DNA of 64,000 nt from Nocardioides rotundus (GCF_019931675.1 NZ_CP082922.1:3301001-3365000); one strand, 5' to 3'. Shown: positions 1-8,728, counted from the stretch's first letter. Notes: generated by a model from the sequence alone, not told the origin. Translations and numbers: made by a program.

Positions 1-272
1 GTGAGCGCCAGCTGCAGGCCGTGCTGACGTCCGTGGGTGCGGATCAGGGCCGGTGTGTCGTGCAGCCCCGAGACGAGCGACCAGTAGTCCTCCGAACCCT
101 CCTCGCCGAGCCAGCCGCAGTCCAGCGGCTCGTCGAAGGAGAGCACCACGGTCAGCGTCGGCGACGGCAGCCCGTGGTGCACCGTCTCGGGCGGCAGCAC
201 GAAGTCGAACCCGACGCAGCTGACGACGTACGGCGCCAGCGCCGGGTGCAGGGCGCGGGTGACGGCCGGCAC
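1..272 (-). CDS. AraC-family transcriptional regulator, N-terminal part (cut by window edge)
   Basis: Only about 90 N-terminal residues lie in the window; the gene runs off the left edge. The translated stretch has SCVGFDFVLPPETVHHGLPS followed by a GLHDTPALIRTHGRQHGLQL-type segment. This is the cupin-like sensing domain found at the start of a group of actinobacterial AraC regulators. The DNA-binding domain would be outside the window. A GTG at 272 is the likely start: the frame closes upstream with a TAG at 282-284, and the preceding ferredoxin-like gene ends at 277, four bases away. It is therefore probably the last gene of the unit that begins with the repeat peptide at 2527. The ligand and targets are unknown. 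Confidence 0.7.
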   Translation of the reverse strand, partial: MPAVTRALHPALAPYVVSCVGFDFVLPPETVHHGLPSPTLTVVLSFDEPLDCGWLGEEGSEDYWSLVSGLHDTPALIRTHGRQHGLQLAL

Positions 273-276
273 ATGA

Positions 277-1188
277 TCAGGCTAGACCGGTCCGCTCCAG
301 TCGCACGACCTCGTGCACCGGCAGCGGGTTGTCGCGCTGGGCCGTGCAGGTGAGCCGCGCGTGGCCGCGGGGCTCGGTGCGGACGTCGACGGCCCAGTCG
401 GTGCCGTCGTGGGCCAGCACGGTGCGGGTCAGTGAGCCGTCCCGTTCGGCGGAGCGGACCGTCACCGCGCCGATCCCGGTCGCGTCCAGGTGCCGGCGCA
501 GCGCGATGTCGGCGTACTGCACGGGCATGGGGTACGACGACCGGCCGCGCAGGAGCGCGAGGTCGACGCGGTCGCGGCGATGCGCGGCGACCACCCCGGC
601 AGCGTTCTGCTCGTCCAGGCCGCCGTAGTAGAGCCCCCACGGCAACACCACCATGTTGCCGGCGAACCGGTCGCCGCCGATGTGGGAGACCTCCCAGGCG
701 GCCTCGCCCGCGGCCTCCCGGACGGCCAGGGCGGCGGGGCGGCCGCGCTCGGCGCAGCAGGCATCGTGCTTGCCGTGGGTGCAGGTGGCGAAGAGCGGGC
801 CGGCGGTGGCCTGCCAGCCCTGCGGCCACTCCCCGCGGCCCAGCGACGCCAGGTCCAGCCGGAGCAGCTGGTGGTAGGACGCGAGGTGCGTCGTGGCCAG
901 CCAGGTGTGTCCCGGCGTGGCGTGCGCGGCGAAGACCCGGATCCCCTCGTCGGTGCCGGACCGGGCCCCGCGGCGGATGAGGAGCGCGCGTACGCCGGCC
1001 CGGCCCGCCGCCGCCTTCAGCTCGCGGCCCAGCCCCTCGGGCAGCCGCGAGTCCAGCAGCGCGTCGCGGCCCCACGGCCCGGAGTTCTCGACCAGCAGGA
1101 ACGAGCGGACCGTGGACGCGGTCCCGGCCAGGGCGTCCGCACGCTCGCGGGCCGCGGCCGAGCAGCGGAAGTCGGCGGGCAGGCTCAC
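277..1188 (-). CDS. Suc/Fer-like (sucrase/ferredoxin-like) thioredoxin-fold protein
   Basis: About 303 residues. The family signature is clear: CTHGKHDACCAERGRP near residue 125 and HIGGDRFAGNMVVLP about 40 residues later. Members have a thioredoxin-like fold and are thought to bind a [2Fe-2S] cluster through such cysteines; the physiological reaction is not well established. I chose the GTG at 1188 rather than an upstream start at 1224 because it gives a GTGA overlap with the stop of the oxygenase gene and a family-like N-terminus (VSLPADFRCSAAARERADAL). The four-base overlap implies translational coupling to the cupin-4 oxygenase. It could be an electron donor for that enzyme, but this is inference from context only. 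Confidence 0.85.
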   Translation of the reverse strand: MSLPADFRCSAAARERADALAGTASTVRSFLLVENSGPWGRDALLDSRLPEGLGRELKAAAGRAGVRALLIRRGARSGTDEGIRVFAAHATPGHTWLATTHLASYHQLLRLDLASLGRGEWPQGWQATAGPLFATCTHGKHDACCAERGRPAALAVREAAGEAAWEVSHIGGDRFAGNMVVLPWGLYYGGLDEQNAAGVVAAHRRDRVDLALLRGRSSYPMPVQYADIALRRHLDATGIGAVTVRSAERDGSLTRTVLAHDGTDWAVDVRTEPRGHARLTCTAQRDNPLPVHEVVRLERTGLA

Positions 1189-2306
1189 CGGGTGAGCAGC
1201 CCCTCGCGGACCAGTCGGCGGCACAGCACCAGTCTGCTCTGCTCGTCCAGGTGCGCGGCGAGGTCAGCGGGCGTCAGCGTGGGCCGCGCCCTGACCTCCT
1301 CCATGGCGGGACGGAGCCGGCCGGGGACGGTCAGCACCCGGTCGCCGAGCAGCACCTTGAGGCGCTCGCCGTCCTCGACGAGGACGCAGGGGTGGCCGGG
1401 CCGGCGGTGCAGGGCGGTGTCGTCGGCGATCTCGTCCACCGCGAGCACGTCGCGCACGCCGCCCGCGAGGCGGGCCGGCCGGGTGGTGAGGAAGCGCTCG
1501 ATCTCGCGGTCCGCGGCGTCGGCCGGGTCGAGGCGCCGTACCTCTTCAGCCACGGCGGCCAGCCGGGTGGCCAGCCCGTCCCGCAGCGCGGTCGGGTCGT
1601 CGACGTACCCCGCGGGCAGGTGCCCGTCGTCGACCTCGGCCAGCAGCCGCTCGACGCTGCGCCGCACGAGGCCGCGCCAGGTGAGCTGGTTGATGCCGAT
1701 GGTGACGTGCAGGCTGACGGTGTCCTGGGCGCGGGCGGCGTGCGGGGTGCCGGTGGGCAGATACATCGACAGCCCCGGCTCCAGCAGCACGTCCTCGGCC
1801 TCACCGTCGTGGTGCACCTCCCACTGCTTGGTGCCGGCGGTCTGGAAGACGAAGACGTCGTGGGAGTCGGAGTGGACGGCGAAGCCCTGGTTGCCCGGCG
1901 GGGTGAGGTAGGCGTTCGCCTGGCACGGGTGGCCCAGCTCCAGCTCCAGCTCGGCGACCAGGTCGGTCAGCGGCGACCAGTAGCGGTGCAGACCCTGGAA
2001 GACGATCGTGGCGCCGTCGGCGAAGAGGTCGAGCACCTTGCGGGTGTCGAGCAGGCCCGTGAGCGCCTGGCCGGCGATGGTCGCGCCGGAGCGGGTGTAG
2101 GACGACTGCGGCAGCACCGAGCCGTCCTTGGCGATGCGTACGGCGGGGGTGCGGATCGCGGTCGACGTCAGCAGCCGGTCCGCGTCGTCGAGCGAGAGCA
2201 GCCCGACCAGGTCGGCAGGATCGGTGCGGTGCAGGTGCACGCGGGACGCCCAGACCTTCGAGACGAAGGTCTGGGCGTCGCCGCTGAGAAGGTCGAGCGC
2301 GGTCAG
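1185..2306 (-). CDS. JmjC/cupin-4 family Fe(II)/2-oxoglutarate-type oxygenase
   Basis: The protein resembles the cupin-4/JmjC family that includes ribosomal protein hydroxylases. A metal-binding HxD sits in FAVHSDSHDVFVF, and the distal histidine in YLPTGTPHAA, with the winged-helix-like C-terminus usual for the family. The first GTG in frame is at 2240. However, the 22 codons before it (LTALDLLSGDAQTFVSKVW, then ASR) look like the real family N-terminus and contain no ATG, GTG or TTG. The best start is a CTG at 2304-2306 that overlaps the TGA of the upstream repeat-peptide gene (CTGA), with a GGGG stretch six bases before it. From that start the protein is 373 residues. Substrate unknown; the neighbouring repeat peptide is an obvious candidate. 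The start assignment is less certain than the family. Confidence 0.8.
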   Translation of the reverse strand: MTALDLLSGDAQTFVSKVWASRVHLHRTDPADLVGLLSLDDADRLLTSTAIRTPAVRIAKDGSVLPQSSYTRSGATIAGQALTGLLDTRKVLDLFADGATIVFQGLHRYWSPLTDLVAELELELGHPCQANAYLTPPGNQGFAVHSDSHDVFVFQTAGTKQWEVHHDGEAEDVLLEPGLSMYLPTGTPHAARAQDTVSLHVTIGINQLTWRGLVRRSVERLLAEVDDGHLPAGYVDDPTALRDGLATRLAAVAEEVRRLDPADAADREIERFLTTRPARLAGGVRDVLAVDEIADDTALHRRPGHPCVLVEDGERLKVLLGDRVLTVPGRLRPAMEEVRARPTLTPADLAAHLDEQSRLVLCRRLVREGLLTR

Positions 2307-2527
2307 GACGACGCCCCATCGGTGCCGTCGGCGTCGCCGCCGTCGGTGCCGTCCGCGTCGCTGGAGTCGCCGTCGGTGGTGTCGGTCGAGTCGCCGTCGG
2401 TTCCGTCGGCGTCGCCGCCGTCGGTGCCGTCCGCGTCGCCGCCGCCGCTGACCGGCATGTTGCCGCCCTCGGGACCGGTGGTCGTCATGTCCTTGTCCTC
2501 GAGCGGCTCATCAGGCGTGTTGGTCAT
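2303..2527 (-). CDS. small acidic repeat peptide (DADGTDGG repeats), hypothetical
   Basis: 74 residues. The N-terminal third (MTNTPDEPLEDKDMTTTGPE) is ordinary. The C-terminal half is built from near-identical DADGTDGG/DADGTDGD/STDTTDGD units and ends in ASS. It has no cysteine, no membrane segment and no signal peptide, and it is strongly negative. The start ATG at 2527 has a good ribosome site (AGGAGG) eight bases upstream. The gene ends inside the probable CTG start of the cupin-4 oxygenase, so the two are coupled. The layout of a short leader-like part followed by a repetitive Asp/Thr/Gly core, directly before an oxygenase, is what one would expect of a modified-peptide precursor, but no family is recognised. 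It could instead be a calcium-binding acidic protein. Confidence 0.6.
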   Translation of the reverse strand: MTNTPDEPLEDKDMTTTGPEGGNMPVSGGGDADGTDGGDADGTDGDSTDTTDGDSSDADGTDGGDADGTDGASS

Positions 2528-2675
2528 GCGATGCCTCCTGGTTGTCCGAGAGCCGGCGGGTCCGGCCCGTCGCGGTCAGTCTCGCGGTCCGGCGCCCCGG
2601 GGCTCAACCCCCCTTCTGGTGGTCTCGTGGGTAGGCTGCGCAGCGCTGTTTCCAGCACGAGGCGAGAGGTGGGCG

Positions 2676-3761
2676 ATGGCTGGCGCGGGACCCGTCGACC
2701 CGGTCGATCTCGTCGTCCACCTGGGCACCGGCAAGACCGGGACCACGGTGATCCAGCAGCATCTGCGGGCCAACCCCGGTGCGCTGGCGAGCGCCGGCGC
2801 CCTGTTCCCCGCCTCGCCGGGACGGTTCCGGCATACCCGGTTCGGCATGTACCTGCGCCCCGACGGCGAGCTCGTGCGCTCCGACGACTGGCGGCGCAAG
2901 CCCGACCGGCCGGCACCCGCGGTGTTCCGCCGCCGGGTGGAGCGGCAGCTGCGGGCAGAGGTCGCGGCGGCGGGTCTGCCGACGCTGCTGCTCTCCGACG
3001 AGGCGCTCTTCAGCTCCAGCCCGGCGGCGATGGACCGCCTCCGTGAGTTCGCCGACGGGTGGGGTCGCTCGCTGCGCCTGGTCGTCTATCTCCGCCGACA
3101 AGACGATCACCTGGCCAGCCGCTACCAGCAGGTGGTGAAGGCGGGCGGCCTGCAACGGCTGGACGCGTGGGCGGCGCAGGACCGCAGCTCGTTCTACGAC
3201 TACGCCGGCCGCCTGGCACTCTGGCAGGAGCGGGTGGGGCCGGACCACCTGGCGGTGCGGCCGTTCGAGCGGGCGCAGATGAGGGACGGATCGATCGTGA
3301 CCGACTTCCTCGACGCGGCCGGGCTGTCGGTGACCGAGGACCTGACGCCGGCCCAGGGCGACGCGAATGAGAGCGTCTCCGCACTCGCCGTGGAGATGCT
3401 GCGCGTGCACAACCTCTACCTGGTCGAGCACCAGGGGGCACGGCCGAGGCTGATCGCGAACGGCCACCGGGTCGGGCGGCTGCGCCGCGCCGGGATCGGC
3501 GGCCCGACCCTGACGCTGCCCGACACCGAGCTCGACGCGTTCATGGGCCGGTGGGATTCGGGCAACGAGCGGGTCGCGCGCGACCACCTGGGCACCTCCG
3601 CTCTCTTCCGGGCACCGCGGAGGTCGGAGAACACCACCTCGGTGCAGGCGCTGCCACCCGAGCGGCTGCCCGACCTTTTCGAGCTCTTCGAGGTCCCCGC
3701 CGCCGAGCAGCCGAAGGTGCGCGCGATCGCCGAGCGCGAGGCGGACGCCCAGAGACGCTGA
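2676..3761 (+). CDS. sulfotransferase-like P-loop protein
   Basis: 361 residues starting at ATG 2676 (ribosome site GAGAGGTG). The N-terminus has VVHLGTGKTGTTVIQQHL, the PAPS-binding P-loop pattern (GxxKTGTT) of sulfotransferases. A second motif near residue 130, VVYLRRQDDHLASRYQQ, matches the 3'-phosphate-binding RxxxxxxxSxY region. The rest is variable. The acceptor is unknown; it could be a glycan, polyketide or lipid. It is divergent from the acidic-peptide operon (148-base shared gap) and convergent with menD. Nothing in this neighbourhood supplies a substrate, so its pathway cannot be named. Confidence 0.65.
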   Translation: MAGAGPVDPVDLVVHLGTGKTGTTVIQQHLRANPGALASAGALFPASPGRFRHTRFGMYLRPDGELVRSDDWRRKPDRPAPAVFRRRVERQLRAEVAAAGLPTLLLSDEALFSSSPAAMDRLREFADGWGRSLRLVVYLRRQDDHLASRYQQVVKAGGLQRLDAWAAQDRSSFYDYAGRLALWQERVGPDHLAVRPFERAQMRDGSIVTDFLDAAGLSVTEDLTPAQGDANESVSALAVEMLRVHNLYLVEHQGARPRLIANGHRVGRLRRAGIGGPTLTLPDTELDAFMGRWDSGNERVARDHLGTSALFRAPRRSENTTSVQALPPERLPDLFELFEVPAAEQPKVRAIAEREADAQRR

Positions 3762-3771
3762 TCTGGCTGCG

Positions 3772-5361
3772 TCAGGTCGTGGCGACCAGTCCGCGGATCC
3801 GCTCGTCGAGCGCCCGCCGGTCGTGCCGGCGTACGCGCACCTCGACCACCTCGATGCCGCCGTTGGGCGAGGCGAGCGCCTGCTGCAGCTCGGGCAGCGA
3901 CTCCACCCGCCAGTGCGGGGTCCGGGTCGCGGCGCACAAGGCCGCCAGGTCGACGCCGTGCGGCAGGCCGAACAGCCGGTCGTAGCGGTCGGCGTACTCC
4001 ACCGCGCCCTGCTCCAGCATCGTGAAGATCGAGCCGCCGTCGTCGTTGGCCACCACGATCGTCAGGTCCGGCCGCTCCTCGACCGGACCGAGCATCAGCC
4101 CGGTGGTGTCGTGCAGGAACGTCACGTCGCCCATCAGTGCGAACGCCCGGCTCGAGGGCCGGCCCAGCGCCGCGCCGATCGCGGTCGACACGGTGCCGTC
4201 GATGCCCGCCAGACCGCGGTTGGCGATCACCTTGCGGCGGTCGCCGACGGCGTACTTCGCCACCATCAGGTCCAGGTCGCGGATCGGGCTCGACGCGCCG
4301 ACGACCAGCAGCCCGTCGGGGGGTACGGCGGCGCTCACCGCACCGGCCACCTCGTGCGGCGTCACTCCCGGCTCGGCGGCCAGCAGTGTGTCCAGCCGGC
4401 GCGACACATCGGCGTCCGCGGCCTTCCACTCCGCCAGCCAGTCGGCATCGTCCGCGTCGGCCCGAGCGGTGGAGAACGTGCGCGCCACCTCGAATGGGCG
4501 CCGGGTCGCCACCCCCGGCTCGGGGGCCCGCGCCCACACCTCGACGTCGGCCCGCCCCAGCAGCCGGGTCACCGGGCGGGACAGCGTCGGATGGCCGAAG
4601 ACGACCGCGCGCTCCACGCGCTCCCCGAGCTCGCCGGCCAGCAGCAGCCGGTAGGTCCGGATCGCGTTCTCCCCCGTCCGCGACCCGCTCGACGGCTCGG
4701 CCAGCAGCGGCCAGCCCGCCTGCTCGGCGAGCACCCGGGCGGGCGGCCCGGCGTCGTCGCCGGCGACCACCAAGGTGCGCGGGCCGGTCGGGATCGTCAC
4801 CGGCTCGTCGGTGCGCCGCCAGGCCGACCCCCGGCGCTCGGCGCGACCCGGCGGGTCGGTCCAGGCGCCGTCGGGCATCAGCGGCTCGTCGAGCTGCAGG
4901 TTCAGGTGCACCGGCCGGTCGGCCACGTCCAGGTCGTCCGGCAGCGTGTCCTCTGCCGCCAGGTCGAAGCCGGCCACGTCCGGGCCGAAGATGCCGGGCT
5001 GCCGCGTGGTCTGGTTGGCGCTCGTCCCGCGCAGCCGCATCGGCCGGTCGGCGGTCACGGCCACCAGCGCGACGCCCGCGTGCGCGGCCTCCAGCATCGC
5101 CGGGTGCAGGTTCGCCACCGCCGTACCCGAGGTGCACACCACCGCCGCCCGCGACCCGCCCTTGGTCAGCCCCAGCGCGAGGAACCCGGCGGTGCGCTCG
5201 TCCAGCCGGGTGTGCAGACGCAGCGCGCCCGCCTCGGCGGCGTCGTGGGCCGCGAACGCCAGCGGCGCGTTGCGCGAGCCCGGGGCCAGCACGACCTCGC
5301 GGACGCCGGCCTCGACCAGCGCGCGCAGGACGTCGCGGGCCAGGGTGGTGGAGTCGGTCAC
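3772..5361 (-). CDS. menD: 2-succinyl-5-enolpyruvyl-6-hydroxy-3-cyclohexene-1-carboxylate synthase (MenD)
   Basis: 529 residues. This thiamin-diphosphate enzyme joins 2-oxoglutarate to isochorismate in menaquinone synthesis. N-terminal motifs typical of MenD are visible: VREVVLAPGSRNAPLAFAAH, LDERTAGFLALGLTKG, CTSGTAVANLHPAMLEA and TADRPMRLRGTSANQTT. The C-terminal ThDP-binding region has GDVTFLHDTTGLML and VVANDDGGSIFTMLEQG. The GTG start at 5361 overlaps the stop of menC (GTGA), so menE, menC and menD are one coupled operon. No menF (isochorismate synthase) or menB is in the window. Confidence 0.95.
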   Translation of the reverse strand: MTDSTTLARDVLRALVEAGVREVVLAPGSRNAPLAFAAHDAAEAGALRLHTRLDERTAGFLALGLTKGGSRAAVVCTSGTAVANLHPAMLEAAHAGVALVAVTADRPMRLRGTSANQTTRQPGIFGPDVAGFDLAAEDTLPDDLDVADRPVHLNLQLDEPLMPDGAWTDPPGRAERRGSAWRRTDEPVTIPTGPRTLVVAGDDAGPPARVLAEQAGWPLLAEPSSGSRTGENAIRTYRLLLAGELGERVERAVVFGHPTLSRPVTRLLGRADVEVWARAPEPGVATRRPFEVARTFSTARADADDADWLAEWKAADADVSRRLDTLLAAEPGVTPHEVAGAVSAAVPPDGLLVVGASSPIRDLDLMVAKYAVGDRRKVIANRGLAGIDGTVSTAIGAALGRPSSRAFALMGDVTFLHDTTGLMLGPVEERPDLTIVVANDDGGSIFTMLEQGAVEYADRYDRLFGLPHGVDLAALCAATRTPHWRVESLPELQQALASPNGGIEVVEVRVRRHDRRALDERIRGLVATT

Positions 5362-6314
5362 GAGCGCTGATCCTGCCGTACGGCGGCCAGGCGGCGCTCC
5401 CAGTGCTCGACCCGCTCGGGCGGGGCGGCCAGCCGCTCCAGCGCCGCCGGGTCCACCTCGGGACGGCCGACCGGGAGCCGACCCGCCACCGGCAGCAGCG
5501 GCTCGAGCGCCACGTCGTCGGTGAGCAGCGCGACGGTCGCCAGCCCGCAGGCGTAGGGCAGCTCCGGCAGCGCCGCGGCCAGCGCGACCCCGGCCGCGAT
5601 CCCGACGCTGGTCTCCAGGGCGCTGGAGACCACGACCGGGAGGCCGATGTCCTCGGCGATCCGCAGGCACGCGCGCACCCCGCCCAGCGGCTGCACCTTG
5701 AGCACCGCGACGTCGGCCGCCTCCAGGTCGCGCACCCGGTAGGGGTCCTCCGCCCTTCGGATCGACTCGTCCGCCGCGACCGGCACGTCCACCTTGCGCC
5801 GCACGAGCGCGAGCTCCTCGACGGTGGCGCAGGGCTGCTCGACGTACTCCAGGCCCGCGGCCGCGCGGTCCAGCTCGCGGATCGCGGCGACCGCCTCGTC
5901 GACGCCCCACAGGCCGTTGGCGTCGACCCGGATCCGGCCCTGCGGGCCGAGCGCGTCGCGTACGGCGGAGAGCCGGTCGGCGTCCTGGCCCAGGGTGGTG
6001 CCGGGGTCGGCCACCTTGACCTTGGCCGTCGCACAGCCGGACTCGCGGACCAGGGTGAAGGCGCGCTCGGGCTCGATGACCGGGACGGTGGCGTTGACCG
6101 GGACCTGGTCGCGCACCGGTTCCGGCCAGTCCCCCGCGGCGGCCTCCTCCGCGCAGCGCAGCCACGGCGCGGCCACCCGGGCGTCGTACTCCAGGAACGG
6201 CGACCACTCGCCCCAGCCCCCGGGCCCGCGCAGCAGCGCCACCTCTCGCTCGGTGATCCCGCGGAACCGGGTGCGCATCGGGATGGACAGCACCGTCAGC
6301 GTGTCCTCAGTCAT
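5358..6314 (-). CDS. menC: o-succinylbenzoate synthase (MenC)
   Basis: 318 residues of the enolase superfamily; it dehydrates SHCHC to o-succinylbenzoate in menaquinone synthesis. Visible motifs in order are ATAKVKVAD with the catalytic lysine pair, RIRVDANGLWGVDEA, LEYVEQPCATVEEL, VAADESIR and VLKVQPLGGV, which carry the Mg-binding Asp/Glu/Asp set and the second lysine. The ATG at 6314 overlaps the end of menE by eight bases, and the stop overlaps the menD start by four. The length is normal for actinobacterial MenC. Confidence 0.93.
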   Translation of the reverse strand: MTEDTLTVLSIPMRTRFRGITEREVALLRGPGGWGEWSPFLEYDARVAAPWLRCAEEAAAGDWPEPVRDQVPVNATVPVIEPERAFTLVRESGCATAKVKVADPGTTLGQDADRLSAVRDALGPQGRIRVDANGLWGVDEAVAAIRELDRAAAGLEYVEQPCATVEELALVRRKVDVPVAADESIRRAEDPYRVRDLEAADVAVLKVQPLGGVRACLRIAEDIGLPVVVSSALETSVGIAAGVALAAALPELPYACGLATVALLTDDVALEPLLPVAGRLPVGRPEVDPAALERLAAPPERVEHWERRLAAVRQDQRS

Positions 6315-7356
6315 CGGCCAACCCCTCCAGCGCCCGGCGGTCCACCTTGCCGTTGGCCAGCAGCGGCAGCGCGTCCAGGACCCGCACCTCCCGCGGCGCC
6401 CAGGAGCGCGGGTGCCGCTGCGCCACCCACTCCCGCAGCTCCCCCGCGGCAACCCCCACTCTCACCCCCGCCGAGTCGGCGCTCGTCGACACCACGACCG
6501 CCACGACGCGGGTCCCCCACTCGGGGTCGGCGACCCCGACGCACTCGGCCGCCTCGACGCGGGGGTGTTCACGCAGCCGGGCGGCGACCGCCGGGAGGGG
6601 CACCTTCACGCCGCCGCTGACCACCACGTCGTCGAGCCGTCCGAGCACCTGCAGTCGTCCGTCCTCATCGAGCCGCCCGGCATCGGAGGTGACGTACCAC
6701 CCGTCCACGAGCGTCTCCGCGGTCAGCTCGGGATCGTCGAGGTAGCCGTCGAAGATCGTCGGCCCGCCGAGCCGGACCCGCCCGTCGGTCCCGACGATCA
6801 CGCCCACCCCGTCCAGGGGGTAGCCGTCGTAGACGCACCCGCCCGCGGTCTCCGAGGCGCCGTACGTCGCCACCACCGGCACGCCGGCCTCCTCCGCGCG
6901 CGCCCGCAGCGCGGGGTCGATCGGCCCGCCGCCGAGCAGCACGACTCCCGCCGCCGCGAGCGCCTCGGTGGTCGCGGCGTCGGCCATCGCCCGGTGCAGC
7001 TGGGTCGGGACGAGCGAGACGCAGGCGTCCTCACCCGCCGCGCGTACGGCGTCCGCCAGCGAGCCGTGGTCGTCGGCGAGCACGGGCTCGCGACCCGCGG
7101 CCAGGGAGCGGCAGACCACCTGGACCCCGGCGACGTACGAGCTCGGCAGCGCCAGCACCCACCGCCCCGTGCCGACCCGACGGGCCGAGGCGTCGACGGA
7201 GGCGAGCACCGCCGCTCGGGAGAGCAGCACCCTCTTGGGACGGCCGGTCGACCCGGAGGTCTCGATCAGCAGCCGCCTCTCGTCCTCGGCCTCCAGCCAC
7301 CCGGCCAGCGCCTCGACATCGGCGCGGGCATCGCCGGTCGGCTGCAGCACGTCCAC
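6307..7356 (-). CDS. menE: o-succinylbenzoate-CoA ligase (MenE)
   Basis: 349 residues, shorter than the E. coli type but usual for actinobacteria. It activates o-succinylbenzoate with ATP and CoA. The adenylate-forming P-loop is [17 protein letters not shown] at about residue 30. Later motifs are [35 protein letters not shown] and a C-terminal [15 protein letters not shown] with the catalytic lysine. It is the first gene of menE-menC-menD. A TAGCGT -10 box lies six bases before the GTG start, so the transcript is probably leaderless. Confidence 0.93.
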   Translation of the reverse strand: MDVLQPTGDARADVEALAGWLEAEDERRLLIETSGSTGRPKRVLLSRAAVLASVDASARRVGTGRWVLALPSSYVAGVQVVCRSLAAGREPVLADDHGSLADAVRAAGEDACVSLVPTQLHRAMADAATTEALAAAGVVLLGGGPIDPALRARAEEAGVPVVATYGASETAGGCVYDGYPLDGVGVIVGTDGRVRLGGPTIFDGYLDDPELTAETLVDGWYVTSDAGRLDEDGRLQVLGRLDDVVVSGGVKVPLPAVAARLREHPRVEAAECVGVADPEWGTRVVAVVVSTSADSAGVRVGVAAGELREWVAQRHPRSWAPREVRVLDALPLLANGKVDRRALEGLADD

Positions 7357-7362
7357 CCGGGC

Positions 7363-7368
7363 ACGCTA
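7363..7368 (-). promoter_or_regulatory. -10 box of the menE-menC-menD operon
   Basis: TAGCGT on the minus strand, six bases before the menE GTG. This spacing puts the transcription start on or next to the start codon, giving a leaderless mRNA, as in several other genes here. No convincing -35 element is seen. Confidence 0.5.
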
Positions 7369-7429
7369 TCCGGTGGGCCGGTCGCGACCGGGGACAGGGG
7401 ACGCCGGAGCCGCCTGCCAGAATCACCCG

Positions 7430-8308
7430 GTGACCTCCCCCGCTGACTGGCTCGCCGGCGCCCGCCCGCGCACCCTTCCGGCCGCCGTCGCACCCGTGCT
7501 CGCGGGCACCGCGGTCGCGGCGTACGCCGATCGCGCGGTCTGGTGGAAGGCGCTGCTCGCGCTGGTGGTGAGCCTGGCCCTGCAGGTCGGCGTGAACTAC
7601 GCCAACGACTACTCCGACGGGATCCGCGGCACCGACGACGACCGGGTCGGGCCGATGCGCCTGGTCGGCTCGGGCGCGGCCAGCCCGGCGGCCGTCAAGG
7701 CGGCGGCCTTCGTCTCCTTCGGCGTCGCGGGCCTGGCCGGGCTGGTGCTGGCGGCCACCACCGCCTGGTGGATGGTCGCCGTGGGTGTGGTGTGCATCCT
7801 GGCGGCCTGGTTCTACACCGGCGGGAAGCGGCCCTACGGCTACCTCGGCCTGGGCGAGGTGATGGTGTTCGTCTTCTTCGGGCTGGTCGCGGTGACGGGG
7901 ACGGCCTACGTCCAGGCGGAGCGCTGGCAGTGGCCGGCGCTCTACGCCGCCGTCGGGATCGGCGCACTGGCCTGCGCCATCCTGGTCGCCAACAACCTGC
8001 GCGACATCCCCAGCGACACCGTCGCCGGCAAGCGCACCCTGGCGGTGCGGCTCGGGGCCGAGCGGACCCGCGGGCTCTATGCGCTGCTCGTGCTCGCCGC
8101 AGCCGCCGCGGTCGTCGCCGTCGCGGCCGCCACCACGTGGTGGGCGCTGCTCGGACTGGGCTTCCTGGTCGTCGCGGGCCGCGCCGTCCGGGTCGTGCTC
8201 GGCGGCGCCACCGGCCCCGCGCTCATCCCGGTCCTCCAGCAGACCGGCGTCGCGCAGCTCGTCTGGGCGCTCCTCGTCGCGCTCGGGCTGCTCGTGCACG
8301 GGGCGTAG
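7430..8308 (+). CDS. menA: 1,4-dihydroxy-2-naphthoate polyprenyltransferase (MenA)
   Basis: 292 residues, a UbiA-family membrane prenyltransferase that attaches the polyprenyl tail to DHNA. The first Asp-rich motif is [20 protein letters not shown] at about residue 60 and the second is [20 protein letters not shown] at about residue 185. Eight or so membrane helices are evident. The GTG start at 7430 is preceded by CAGAAT (7418-7423) six bases upstream, a likely -10 for a leaderless transcript. It is divergent from menE, so the two menaquinone units share a short promoter region. Confidence 0.95.
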   Translation: MTSPADWLAGARPRTLPAAVAPVLAGTAVAAYADRAVWWKALLALVVSLALQVGVNYANDYSDGIRGTDDDRVGPMRLVGSGAASPAAVKAAAFVSFGVAGLAGLVLAATTAWWMVAVGVVCILAAWFYTGGKRPYGYLGLGEVMVFVFFGLVAVTGTAYVQAERWQWPALYAAVGIGALACAILVANNLRDIPSDTVAGKRTLAVRLGAERTRGLYALLVLAAAAAVVAVAAATTWWALLGLGFLVVAGRAVRVVLGGATGPALIPVLQQTGVAQLVWALLVALGLLVHGA

Positions 8309-8311
8309 GCT
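8306..8311 (+). promoter_or_regulatory. -10 box of the small membrane protein gene at 8318
   Basis: TAGGCT ends six bases before the ATG at 8318 and overlaps the menA stop codon. This predicts a separate, leaderless transcript for the small gene. Confidence 0.5.
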
Positions 8312-8317
8312 GACGGC

Positions 8318-8455
8318 ATGGGCTGGATCATCCTGCTGATCATCGTCGTCGGCGCCGTGGCCGCGTGGAAGCTCCGCGTGCCGCTGCTCGCCAAGGTCCT
8401 CGGCCAGCCGGAGGACCGCATCCGGCGTCAGCTGGAGCAGCGCAAGCGCCGCTGA
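8318..8455 (+). CDS. 45-residue membrane protein, hypothetical
   Basis: A short gene read from the sequence: ATG 8318, TGA 8453-8455. The product starts MGWIILLIIVVGAVAAWKL, one clear membrane helix, and ends in a very basic tail (RIRRQLEQRKRR). It lies nine bases after menA and has its own -10 box (TAGGCT) six bases before the ATG. Coding is supported by the promoter spacing and by the sensible helix-plus-basic-tail structure. Function unknown. Confidence 0.55.
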   Translation: MGWIILLIIVVGAVAAWKLRVPLLAKVLGQPEDRIRRQLEQRKRR

Positions 8456-8457
8456 CT

Positions 8458-8721
8458 TCAGTCCGCGTCCTCGCGGGCGCGGATGTCCTCCAGCCGCTTC
8501 GAGGCGCGCGCGGCGCGGCTCTCGACCCGCTGGGCGAACTCCTTGCGCGGACGGTTCAGCAGCACCAAGGAGAGGGCGCCGGAGAGCACGAAGGCGACGA
8601 GCACCGACCAGAACAGCGGCACCTCGCCCTCGGTGAAGAGCGACCACACCAGCAGGACGACGATGAACGTGCCGAGGAGCAACAGCAGCCGCAGCGCGGT
8701 ATAGGTCCAGAACTCCTTCAC
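8458..8721 (-). CDS. DUF4229 family membrane protein
   Basis: 87 residues with two membrane helices (LRLLLLLGTFIVVLLVWSLF and PLFWSVLVAFVLSGALSLVL), followed by a charged tail with RPRKEFAQRVESRAAR. This matches DUF4229, small actinobacterial proteins often beside menA. The GTG start at 8721 has TAGACT seven bases upstream, suggesting a leaderless mRNA. It is convergent with the 45-residue gene, with stops two bases apart. Function not known. Confidence 0.8.
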   Translation of the reverse strand: MKEFWTYTALRLLLLLGTFIVVLLVWSLFTEGEVPLFWSVLVAFVLSGALSLVLLNRPRKEFAQRVESRAARASKRLEDIRAREDAD

Positions 8722-8728
8722 GGCCCCC

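Noticed and set aside
2306..2450. Repeats that might be a CRISPR or minisatellite
   Set aside because: They are codon-level repeats encoding DADGTDGG in a reading frame with a ribosome site; no spacers.
1251..2675. Plus-strand extension upstream of the sulfotransferase ATG
   Set aside because: Low-complexity antisense of the oxygenase and peptide genes; the real start is ATG 2676 with a ribosome site.
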